A stretch of DNA of 27,884 nucleotides from a virus. The notes beneath the pieces are model-generated. The model ran no database searches and had not been told where the DNA came from. It saw nothing but the letters and a program-made list of their open reading frames with translations. The stretch covers positions 1-27,884 of the IMG/VR virus record IMGVR_UViG_3300006027_000046; one strand, written 5' to 3'. This document shows positions 1 through 5,836 of the stretch, piece after piece. Positions within the stretch are counted from its first letter, which is position 1. Each line of letters opens with the position of its first letter. The translations under genes and the position numbers were made by a program.

Positions 1-68
1 GGGTGGGGATTCCAACATAGTGGCGTGGGTTGTTGGCGTTTGCGTGAAGCACTTTGAGCGTGATGCTG

Positions 69-85
69 TTGTTGGAGCGTTGTTG
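69..85 (+). repeat. 17-bp direct repeat, copy 1
   Basis: TTGTTGGAGCGTTGTTG occurs here and again, identical, at 322-338. A 17-base exact repeat 250 bases apart in a noncoding region is iteron-like. Confidence 0.6.
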
Positions 86-167
86 TTGGGGGATTATGAT
101 AGCCCCCTTTACTTTCGGGGGAGTGCGAGCAACCCCAACCCACACAACAACAAAACCCCAACAACAA
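80..167. repeat. 12-bp inverted repeat enclosing a G5/C5 hairpin
   Basis: TTGTTGTTGGGG at 80-91 is perfectly complementary to CCCCAACAACAA at 156-167. Inside, CCCCC at 103-107 can pair either with GGGGG at 88-92 or with GGGGG at 117-121. The stems exclude each other, which gives an attenuator-like or cruciform-capable layout. Confidence 0.6.
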
Positions 168-321
168 AAACCCCCAAAACAACGTAGCCCAAGCCCTACG
201 TAGCGTCACCTGTTAGCCGGAGAGATACACGTAGCGTTGCGACGTAGTGCTCTTTTAACCACACACAACGCTGTGAAAAAATTTGGATGAAGCCGATTTT
301 TGGGCTAAAAACAAGGTTTTT

Positions 322-338
322 TTGTTGGAGCGTTGTTG
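322..338 (+). repeat. 17-bp direct repeat, copy 2
   Basis: Second exact copy of the repeat at 69-85. It follows a run of T and lies 130 bases upstream of the first rightward gene. Confidence 0.6.
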
Positions 339-467
339 GAGTTTGCGACCCCGATTGCTACATAGCCTCAGCCTGTCGAAACAAGTTAGTACCCCCTGAA
401 AAAAAATTTTTTAGAAAAAAGGGTTATAGGCCATAGCAGCGTCCGAAGTGGCAAGGGGTTAGTACTA

Positions 468-1007
468 GTGGCTGATAAAAAGGGCAAGAAAGGTATGGCT
501 TTGGTGATTGCGGTTGGGCCGAAGATGCCCAAGAGTCCTACGGATACAGCGACACCTGAAAAAATGAAAAAATATGGGTCAATGCCGATGAAAAAGGCGT
601 TTGAGTTGCTAAAAAGGTACGGAGCACCTGATAAAAGAGATTTGATGGCTGCTTTGGGCAGAACTGGATACAAAAACCCTAGTTTAGTTGAAGACCCTGA
701 AGATTACAGGCGAGAAATGGCTATGCGAGAAGCAAAAGAAGGTTTGAGAGGAGATAAACCTGACGAGCAAAACCCATTAACAATGGAAGAAATGATGGAA
801 GCCGATAGACGTTTTAATCAAATGAGAGAAATGGAAGGTGCTCCACCTGATGTTAGAACTGGCGAGCCTATGGATTTGGCATTTAGATTACTCAAAGAGT
901 CTATTGACCCTAAAAAGTTAGCAGAGATGAGAGCAGCGAGAGATGCTGCAAGAGCACAATTAGGACAAAGAAACCCCAATAGGGGTGGCGATGTAGACCC
1001 TATGTGA
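468..1007 (+). CDS. Hypothetical charged protein with two copies of the AFxLLK tag
   Basis: No family recognised. The 179-residue product is very rich in Lys, Arg, Glu and Met and looks largely helical or disordered. It carries two copies of the peptide that recurs in this window: residues 41-48 (MKKAFELLK, preceded by SMP) and residues 133-142 (EPMDLAFRLLK). The second copy begins at an in-frame ATG at 870, so a 45-residue tagged tail could exist by internal initiation or cleavage. The start is GTG at 468 with a weak AAGGGG nine bases upstream; ATG at 495 is an alternative. It is the first gene of the rightward set and is followed after 40 bases by another tagged gene. A head-interior or assembly role is inferred only from the tag and the context. 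Confidence 0.75.
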   Translation: MADKKGKKGMALVIAVGPKMPKSPTDTATPEKMKKYGSMPMKKAFELLKRYGAPDKRDLMAALGRTGYKNPSLVEDPEDYRREMAMREAKEGLRGDKPDEQNPLTMEEMMEADRRFNQMREMEGAPPDVRTGEPMDLAFRLLKESIDPKKLAEMRAARDAARAQLGQRNPNRGGDVDPM

Positions 1008-1019
1008 AAATCACAACTG

Positions 1020-1047
1020 TTTTAGAATAACACCCTGTGCGACTAGC
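1020..1047 (+). promoter_or_regulatory. Probable TATA-type promoter for a leaderless GTG gene
   Basis: TTTTAGAA at 1020-1027 is centred about 24 bases before the GTG start at 1048, and no Shine-Dalgarno sequence is visible before that GTG. The spacing matches archaeal TATA boxes of leaderless transcripts. Confidence 0.35.
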
Positions 1048-2310
1048 GTGGATATTTTCAATTCTGCTTGGGTTTTTCTAAAAGCCACTAGAGAAAGTAG
1101 GAAAAATAGTCCTGCAAGAAAGAGAAAACAAGCAGCAGGTATGACTGACCGTTCACAAGCAACTTCTAATTTAATGTCTGATGCAGACAGAGCAGCAGTT
1201 CGTGCTCAGAAAAGAAGAAAAGTTGACCCTAAAAAGACAGATATGCTTTTAGACAGACAAAATCGTGGTGTAATTGCTAGAGAAGCCATGAGAAGAAAGA
1301 AACATTCAGAAAGAGAGAAAAGAAGAGAAGCAGCAGCGAGAGCAAAAGGGGAAACTTACGAAATGAAACCTTATATTTCTCCTGATGAAAAAAGAGGTAG
1401 AGGTCTAATTCTTCCAGAATCCGATAAAACTTTCAATATAAGAGAGGGTGGACGACAATTTACTATAAATGAGGCCGGAATGAAACGTTCAATTGATGCT
1501 GCTAAAAATAAAGCGTTAAGAACTAGGAATAAATTAGCCCAAAGAGAGTATCAAGCACCTTTTAATAATAATTGTGAAAATAAAACGTGTCCTGATGGCA
1601 ACCCGCCGTTTCAAAGTCGTTGGGAAAGAATATTTGGATTATGCGGTCAATGTTTGGAAGATGAAGGGATACATGGTTCAGAAATTGATTATGATAGAGA
1701 TAAATTATTACATATGCAAGAATATTTTGGTGGTCCTGAAGCCACGTTCACTGGATTAGACCAAGAAGAAAGAAAGAAATTAGGCGGTGTATTTTCTGCC
1801 GATGGAAGTCTTGCATTTAGAAATCAACAAGAAATGGACGATTTCATTACTTCTAATTATCCTGAAGTGTCTGAAAAAGAAAAACAAGGGTTAGTTGCAG
1901 AACTAGGAAGACAAGCACAAATTAAAGAACAAGAGGGTAAAAAACTATACCCGTCACTATATGATGATAAAAAGATGAATACTTTCTTTGATAGACAAGA
2001 GTTAGAACGTTCAGGACGACAAGCAGCAGCCGATAGAGCCGCTTTAGAGCAACAACAACAATTCCAACAGAATATATTAGCAACTGGAGATAACAAAGTA
2101 GGTGTTATGGAAAGAGATAATCTACGAGTTGCTGCTCAAAACTCGAATGTAAATCCAAACTACGCAGGTTTGAGTCAAGATGCAATTAATAGACAAAATG
2201 CACAAAGAGCAGCACAACAACAAAGAGCACAATTAATGGCACAACTTGGAAATTTAACAGATGAGCAAAAACAAGCAATACTAGACCAAATGCCGGATGA
2301 ACAAGTTTAG
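1048..2310 (+). CDS. Hypothetical basic protein with N-terminal tag and a four-Cys cluster
   Basis: No family recognised. The 420-residue product begins with the tag (MDIFNSAWVFLK, residues 1-12). A strongly basic helical stretch follows (about 20-100). Next is a likely Zn-binding cluster with Cys176, Cys181, Cys199 and Cys202, in a CxxxxC...CxxC arrangement. The C-terminal third is Gln/Ala-rich (about 330-415) and is probably coiled coil or disordered. The start is GTG, with a TATA-like box about 24 bases upstream and no Shine-Dalgarno sequence, which suggests a leaderless message. Function is unknown; nucleic-acid binding in the head is plausible from the charge and the Cys cluster. Confidence 0.8.
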   Translation: MDIFNSAWVFLKATRESRKNSPARKRKQAAGMTDRSQATSNLMSDADRAAVRAQKRRKVDPKKTDMLLDRQNRGVIAREAMRRKKHSEREKRREAAARAKGETYEMKPYISPDEKRGRGLILPESDKTFNIREGGRQFTINEAGMKRSIDAAKNKALRTRNKLAQREYQAPFNNNCENKTCPDGNPPFQSRWERIFGLCGQCLEDEGIHGSEIDYDRDKLLHMQEYFGGPEATFTGLDQEERKKLGGVFSADGSLAFRNQQEMDDFITSNYPEVSEKEKQGLVAELGRQAQIKEQEGKKLYPSLYDDKKMNTFFDRQELERSGRQAAADRAALEQQQQFQQNILATGDNKVGVMERDNLRVAAQNSNVNPNYAGLSQDAINRQNAQRAAQQQRAQLMAQLGNLTDEQKQAILDQMPDEQV

Positions 2311-2313
2311 TAT

Positions 2314-2331
2314 ATAAAACGCAAGTTTTAT
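2314..2331 (+). terminator. Perfect 7-bp AT-rich hairpin with GCAA loop
   Basis: ATAAAAC-GCAA-GTTTTAT directly follows the stop codon at 2310 and continues into TTTAC. It may be a weak terminator. Its right arm also supplies a TATA-like TTTTATTT about 30 bases before the ATG at 2360, so it may instead belong to a promoter. Confidence 0.3.
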
Positions 2332-2359
2332 TTACACACTACGTGTAGCATATATACAG

Positions 2360-2563
2360 ATGAGTGCGAGCCAAAGAGCGTTTGATGATGCTTGGTTGAT
2401 GTTAAAGTCTCAGCCTGTAGGAATGTCATTTACTAAATCTCAAAGAGACAAAATTGTTCATACAATTGTTAAGATGATGCAAAGTGATAATCCTGAAATG
2501 ATAGAAAAAGCCACAGAATTGTACAGTCTTTACAATAATTCTTTCGATATTACACTCAATTAA
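2360..2563 (+). CDS. Small tagged protein, unknown function
   Basis: The 67-residue product has the tag near its N-terminus (residues 7-17, AFDDAWLMLK). A short helical region with basic and Met-rich residues follows (about 25-60). No domain is recognised. A TATA-like TTTTATTT lies about 30 bases upstream of the ATG, and an imperfect palindrome around CTACGTGTAG lies between. The 3' end overlaps the converging leftward gene by eight bases. The tag plus little else suggests a small adaptor or head-interior peptide, but this is inference. Confidence 0.7.
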   Translation: MSASQRAFDDAWLMLKSQPVGMSFTKSQRDKIVHTIVKMMQSDNPEMIEKATELYSLYNNSFDITLN

Positions 2564-2882
2564 AACCAGTCGTTGTGCCAGCGTTTTCTCTAGCGTCTGT
2601 AGCGGCTTCTTGTATTTTATTACCTATATCACCTAGTTTAGCACCAACTTTCTTCCCTGCTTTTCGACCAGCCATTCCACCAAGTAGTGAACCAACTCTT
2701 GCACCAATTGCTGTTCCAACTATAGGAACTGCACTTCCAATCGCAGCACCACCAGCAGCACCAAGTGCAGCACCTGCCGCAGTTCCACCAGCAGCACCTC
2801 CAACAGCACCTAATTGCCCTTCATTTGTTTGAGCACCACCATATTTCAAAACAGACCATGCTTCTTCAAATGGGTCGGCCAT
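2556..2882 (-). CDS. Glycine-zipper membrane protein with N-terminal tag
   Basis: This is the only leftward gene in the window. The 108-residue product opens with the tag (MADPFEEAWSVLK). It continues with a long Gly/Ala-rich hydrophobic stretch (about 24-72) with repeated GxxxG/AxxxG spacing typical of glycine-zipper helices that pack in membranes, broken by a PIVG turn, so two helices are likely. The C-terminal ~30 residues are basic and polar. The ATG at 2882 is chosen because it places the tag at residue 1; a longer frame upstream would read into the promoter of the neighbour. The opposite strand is also open here, but its translation is a proline/alanine shadow without the tag. Possible roles are membrane penetration, internal-membrane association or host lysis; none is shown. 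Confidence 0.75.
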   Translation of the reverse strand: MADPFEEAWSVLKYGGAQTNEGQLGAVGGAAGGTAAGAALGAAGGAAIGSAVPIVGTAIGARVGSLLGGMAGRKAGKKVGAKLGDIGNKIQEAATDARENAGTTTGFN

Positions 2883-2911
2883 AATAAGCGGAGGAAGGGG
2901 AAGGTAAAAAT
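2879..2911. promoter_or_regulatory. Short divergent promoter region
   Basis: Only 27 bases separate the two divergent start codons. CATAATAAG at 2879-2887 lies about 27 bases before the rightward ATG at 2910. On the other strand, a T-rich box opposite 2903-2911 lies about 25 bases before the leftward ATG. Each promoter therefore overlaps the start of the other gene. A GGAGG at 2890-2894 can also serve the rightward gene as a ribosome binding site. Confidence 0.3.
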
Positions 2912-3827
2912 GCTGTCGCCTTTCGTAAGACCTATCATGTACGTGGGTGTTATCCAGAAAGCACCCGTAGATTTTTCTACTTATCGGCAAGAACAAGATA
3001 ATGGAAGAACAATTCATACTGCTGATGCTTTTGAAGATGCAAGTGAAGCAAACGAATACACTTCTCCTGATTATAAACTAAGAGCAGTAACAGAAGGTTT
3101 AGGTGGTAGAAAACCGTTTGCACAAGTTGTTGCAGGACAAGTAGGTAAAACACCAATAGGCACAGATACAGTAGACCAAAGTTTTGGAGAGCCTACTAAT
3201 ATTAGAGGTAAGGCCACTTTTAGTAGAGTACCTGCAAGAAAGGATTTTAAATTGGACGATGAAGAAGCAGGGAATTTAGCAGCAGACAGTCTTTATGTTG
3301 ATGAAGAAGATAGAAGACGAGGTGTTGGTTCTGATATGTATGATTTAATGACACATATAGGAGAACAAAAAAATATGAATTTAGTTGAATCTGAAAATCA
3401 AACTCCTGATGGAAAGAAATTTTGGAGTGGAAGTGGTCAAGAGGGTCAATGGAGAATTAATAGAAGTGAACCTATGAATATAACTTTTCAATTGTTAAAA
3501 CGTCAAACTAAACTTCCTGAGTCAGTAACACAGGGTGCATCGGTTGCTACACGGCCAATTGGGGAGTGGTTCAAACCCCCAACACCAACAAAACCTGTTG
3601 ATAATACGCAAGGTACAAGTCAAACTTCACTAGATGATTTTGGTAAAGCCAAAAGTTACATTCAAGATAGACCAAAACGACTCGCACAAGCCAAAGTACA
3701 ACGTCTTAGCCGAAAAGTTAAGAACGCACGTACACAACACAAGTACAAACGTAATTTGGCTCGTGGAGCAATTAGACCAAAAATGAGGACACAAACCGGA
3801 TTAATTAGAGTAACAAGGAGTAGATAA
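2910..3827 (+). CDS. GNAT-like acetyltransferase domain protein with internal tag
   Basis: The 305-residue product has a GNAT-type core in its middle. Residues 127-150 read SLYVDEEDRRRGVGSDMYDL, matching motif A (beta strand, then R/Q-x-x-G-x-G/A for acetyl-CoA pyrophosphate). Residues 150-175 resemble the motif B segment with the usual 'DGKKFW' ending. The N-terminal part of the fold is short, so substrate and activity are uncertain. A tag copy follows at 187-197 (EPMNITFQLLK). The last ~60 residues are very basic. Residues 238-244 (QTSLDDF) resemble a sliding-clamp-binding motif. The ATG at 2910 has GGAGGAAGG upstream. The architecture looks like an enzyme domain joined to an assembly tag and a DNA-binding tail. 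Confidence 0.65.
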   Translation: MLSPFVRPIMYVGVIQKAPVDFSTYRQEQDNGRTIHTADAFEDASEANEYTSPDYKLRAVTEGLGGRKPFAQVVAGQVGKTPIGTDTVDQSFGEPTNIRGKATFSRVPARKDFKLDDEEAGNLAADSLYVDEEDRRRGVGSDMYDLMTHIGEQKNMNLVESENQTPDGKKFWSGSGQEGQWRINRSEPMNITFQLLKRQTKLPESVTQGASVATRPIGEWFKPPTPTKPVDNTQGTSQTSLDDFGKAKSYIQDRPKRLAQAKVQRLSRKVKNARTQHKYKRNLARGAIRPKMRTQTGLIRVTRSR

Positions 3828-3828
3828 G

Positions 3829-4125
3829 ATGAACCCAATAGATGCAGCATTTTCTTTTTTGAAAGCAGAATCAGGACCAATGAGACAATTGATGAATAAT
3901 CCAGCCGACCCACAGAGCGAGTTAGTCGCTGGTGATGATGAAAAATTACAACAAGCATATGAAGAAGCACATAAAGAAATAGATGAGCATCATAAGAAAA
4001 AACAATTAGCACAAAAGAAGAGACATGAAATGCAACACAGAGATGCAAAGAAAGATGTTGATAAATTTTATGAAGACAATCATCCTGAATTTTATGAAAA
4101 ATTAACTAAACCTGAATTTGACTAA
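3829..4125 (+). CDS. Small helical protein with N-terminal tag
   Basis: The 98-residue product begins exactly with the tag (MNPIDAAFSFLK, residues 1-12). A highly charged helix or coiled coil rich in Glu, Lys and His follows (about 35-85). No family recognised. AAGGAG upstream of the ATG is a good ribosome binding site. The gene starts one base after the GNAT-like gene and is followed after eight bases by the next gene, so the three are probably cotranscribed. The tag plus coiled coil suggests an adaptor or scaffold accessory, by inference. Confidence 0.75.
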   Translation: MNPIDAAFSFLKAESGPMRQLMNNPADPQSELVAGDDEKLQQAYEEAHKEIDEHHKKKQLAQKKRHEMQHRDAKKDVDKFYEDNHPEFYEKLTKPEFD

Positions 4126-4133
4126 GTGATTAT

Positions 4134-5072
4134 ATGACAATGTATCGTAAACTGATAGAAGATTACGATAGAAAACGTGCTCTTTATCCTGAAAAAATTG
4201 GTAAGTTATCTTCTAAACAATTTTTAAATATGTTAAATGCAGGTGTTTCATCACGAGATAGAAAGTTACTAAATAGAGAATTAAAATATGGACAAAGAAA
4301 TCTTAGGCAACAAGACATTTTTGATTCTATTAATAGACATAATAAAAGAAGTTTATACCGACAGTTGAAAAGACCTAGATATACAACAGAAGAAAAATAT
4401 GGAAGAGAACAAAAGTGGCCTGATGAAAAATCTTACCAAGATTGGATGTTTGCTAATTTCAGATTTGAAACAGATAAAAGAAGAAAATTGAATGATTTAG
4501 GAATAAAGACTGGTTTACCGCACACGCCTAGAGAACACGATGGAATGCCTAGTGATTATGCAGCGACAGAAAAACAACAAGAACAATACAAAAAATGGCT
4601 CGATGAACATCCTTTCATTAATGAGATGTACAGACAACAAACTAGTGACCCTAAAACTATAGATTTACTAGACACTTCAGATGAATACAATCAGTGGTTA
4701 CAAAGTCACAAGGATGATGTACCTGACATATATCAGAACTATCAGACTGACATGATGGACTCTGCTAATTTAAACGCTGGTTTTGGGTTTAGAAGAAGTG
4801 AACCAATGAACATAGCCTTCCAATTACTGAAAGAACGTAAGTCACCTCAAGCGTTTGCTAACAAAAAGAAATATGATAGCGAATATCAAAAAGACCCAAA
4901 ACGTGTAAAATATCGTGAGCAACTAAATGCAGAACGTAGAAGAAGAGGAATATACGGTAAAGGTGGGAAAGATGTCAGTCATACACAAGGTGGAAAATTA
5001 ACATTAGAAAGTGTACACTCTAATAGAGCAAGACACTTTAAGAATAAGGGAACGCTTAGGAGAGTGAAATGA
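4134..5072 (+). CDS. Basic protein with internal tag and HNH-like C-terminal segment
   Basis: The 312-residue product has an unrecognised, charged N-terminal two thirds. A tag copy follows at 223-233 (EPMNIAFQLLK, Met225). The basic C-terminal segment (about 245-312) contains GKDVSHTQGGK...SNRAR. This resembles the HNH-like tail of many phage proteins, where a 'DV-H..GG' strand-turn is followed by 'NR.R'. Only one of the expected metal/catalytic His is evident, so nuclease activity is doubtful. The ATG at 4134 is preceded by AAGTGATT; ATG at 4140 is possible. The stop overlaps the start of a 24-codon gene. Internal initiation at 4806 would yield the tail alone with the tag at its N-terminus. 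Confidence 0.7.
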   Translation: MTMYRKLIEDYDRKRALYPEKIGKLSSKQFLNMLNAGVSSRDRKLLNRELKYGQRNLRQQDIFDSINRHNKRSLYRQLKRPRYTTEEKYGREQKWPDEKSYQDWMFANFRFETDKRRKLNDLGIKTGLPHTPREHDGMPSDYAATEKQQEQYKKWLDEHPFINEMYRQQTSDPKTIDLLDTSDEYNQWLQSHKDDVPDIYQNYQTDMMDSANLNAGFGFRRSEPMNIAFQLLKERKSPQAFANKKKYDSEYQKDPKRVKYREQLNAERRRRGIYGKGGKDVSHTQGGKLTLESVHSNRARHFKNKGTLRRVK

Positions 5073-5143
5073 AACAAAGTTTACCTTTGAAGAAAGTGAA
5101 AACGTGCAAGAGATTTAATTGGTGGAAGTGTGAATTAATATGA
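5069..5143 (+). CDS. 24-residue basic micro-ORF bridging two genes
   Basis: The frame starts at an ATG that overlaps the previous stop (ATGA) and ends in a TGA that overlaps the next ATG (ATGA). A strong AGGAG lies upstream at about 5058. The peptide is basic with two Cys and two adjacent Trp (CKRFNWWKC near residues 13-21). The perfect double overlap and the ribosome binding site argue for real translation, either as a peptide or for translational coupling. No family is known to me. Confidence 0.5.
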   Translation: MKQSLPLKKVKTCKRFNWWKCELI

Positions 5144-5322
5144 ATTGTGAATGTGGTCATTGTGTAGGTATGGATGGAGCATGGGATATGCTTGAAAAGA
5201 AATTATGTCCTGCTGGTAAAGCGGCAGCAAAAAGAAAGTTCAAAGTTTATCCATCTGCTTATGCTAATGGTTGGGCTGTACAATATTGTCGTGGCAAGTT
5301 TAGGGGGAAGAAAAAGAAATGA
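5140..5322 (+). CDS. Small Cys-rich protein with tag and 'YPSAYAN' domain
   Basis: The 60-residue product begins with a Cys cluster (Cys3, Cys5, Cys8), then a tag variant (GAWDMLEKK, residues 13-21). A small basic domain with the sequence AAAKRKFKVYPSAYANGWA follows. That last segment is widespread in virion-type proteins of marine phages and giant viruses (a DUF5872-like family, name uncertain). The function of the family is unknown; charge and size suggest a head-interior DNA-associated protein. It overlaps its neighbours by four bases on both sides, indicating coupled translation in the 5069-6189 group. Confidence 0.75.
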   Translation: MNCECGHCVGMDGAWDMLEKKLCPAGKAAAKRKFKVYPSAYANGWAVQYCRGKFRGKKKK

Positions 5323-5531
5323 ATCATATTGCTAATGTGAAAGCATGGAATCTTCTCAAAGGGAAAGAGGATGCACCAAATTACAGGAAAGCCACAGGAC
5401 CAAAAAAATGTGGTAATTGTAAAGCATGGGATTCTTCAAAAACAAATGACCCAATGACAGGGTATTGTGAAATGTATGATTTTACTTGTAGAGCAGACCA
5501 TACTTGTGATGCATGGGTGAGTAGAAAATGA
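5319..5531 (+). CDS. Small tagged protein with HiPIP-like five-Cys pattern
   Basis: The 70-residue product carries the tag at residues 4-14 (IANVKAWNLLK), then NYRKATGPKKCGNC. The Cys pattern is C31-x2-C34-x15-C50-x6-C57-x5-C63, ending in CDAW. The 'Y.....G...CG.C......C......CD.W' layout recalls the high-potential iron-sulfur-like small proteins common in phage genomes, which bind Fe-S or Zn. I cannot tell which metal. Start and stop overlap both neighbours by four bases. Confidence 0.7.
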   Translation: MNHIANVKAWNLLKGKEDAPNYRKATGPKKCGNCKAWDSSKTNDPMTGYCEMYDFTCRADHTCDAWVSRK

Positions 5532-5836
5532 CACGTTGCACTTGCCATGATACTTTGATTGTTAAAAATTTAAATCGTTGGTTTAAAGAAAAATGGGTAG
5601 ATGTTTCAAGAAAAGACAAAGACGGTAAACATCCACCATGTGGAAGAAGTAAAGCAAAACTTTCAGGGAAGGGTTATCCTAAGTGTAGACCTTCTGTAAA
5701 AGTTTCAAGTGATACACCAAAAACATCTGGTTCTATGAGTAGTGGACAAAAACAAGCAGCAACAAAAAGAAAAAGAGCCAAAAAACAAGGTGTTGGTGGA
5801 AAACCTACTATAGTGAAAATGGTTGGGGTGATATAA
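5528..5836 (+). CDS. Small basic protein with 'WVDVSRKDKDGKHPPCGR' domain
   Basis: The 102-residue product begins with a short Cys/His cluster (Cys4, Cys6, His7) and a helical segment around NLNRWFKEK that may be a degenerate tag. A conserved small domain follows: WVDVSRKDKDGKHPPCGR then YPKCRPS. It recurs in marine phage and giant-virus proteins of unknown function. The C-terminal half is Lys-rich and disordered. It overlaps the previous gene by four bases and the next by one (TAATG). A role as a basic internal virion protein is inferred. Confidence 0.75.
   Translation: MTRCTCHDTLIVKNLNRWFKEKWVDVSRKDKDGKHPPCGRSKAKLSGKGYPKCRPSVKVSSDTPKTSGSMSSGQKQAATKRKRAKKQGVGGKPTIVKMVGVI

Larger units (their letters stand above)
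1..467. other. Noncoding leader region with repeats, no convincing gene
   Basis: No convincing gene lies here. The first ~260 bases are clearly GC-richer than the rest of the window. They hold G/T-rich tracts on the left (about 26-92) and C/A-rich tracts (about 131-180) that can pair with each other, several copies of ACGTAG (182, 198, 229, 242), and a direct repeat shared with 322-338. From 385 to 420 there are homopolymer A and T runs. The arrangement suggests a regulatory or replication element upstream of the rightward late gene set, but neither role can be shown from sequence alone. Confidence 0.5.

Noticed and set aside
1-145. Open frame on the minus strand from GTG 145 running off the left edge (48 codons)
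   Set aside because: It has no clear ribosome site, overlaps the inverted repeats and has unusual composition. It could be the start of a leftward gene, but it is too short and unrecognised to call.
386-673. Minus-strand open frame opposite the first rightward gene
   Set aside because: It has hydrophobic low-complexity translation typical of the antisense of Lys/Met-rich coding sequence, with no ribosome site and no recognised domain. Other antisense frames in the window were rejected for the same reason.
2575-2832. Plus-strand Pro/Ala-rich open frame opposite the glycine-zipper gene
   Set aside because: It is the shadow of the Gly/Ala-rich minus-strand gene. The minus-strand product carries the conserved tag and the plus-strand translation does not.
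3550-3640. Possible shared 'YVGIIK' N-terminal element between the 15187 and 2910 products
   Set aside because: There are only two proteins with short, loose similarity (SYVGIKK/SYVGIIK and MYVGVIQK). It cannot be separated from chance.
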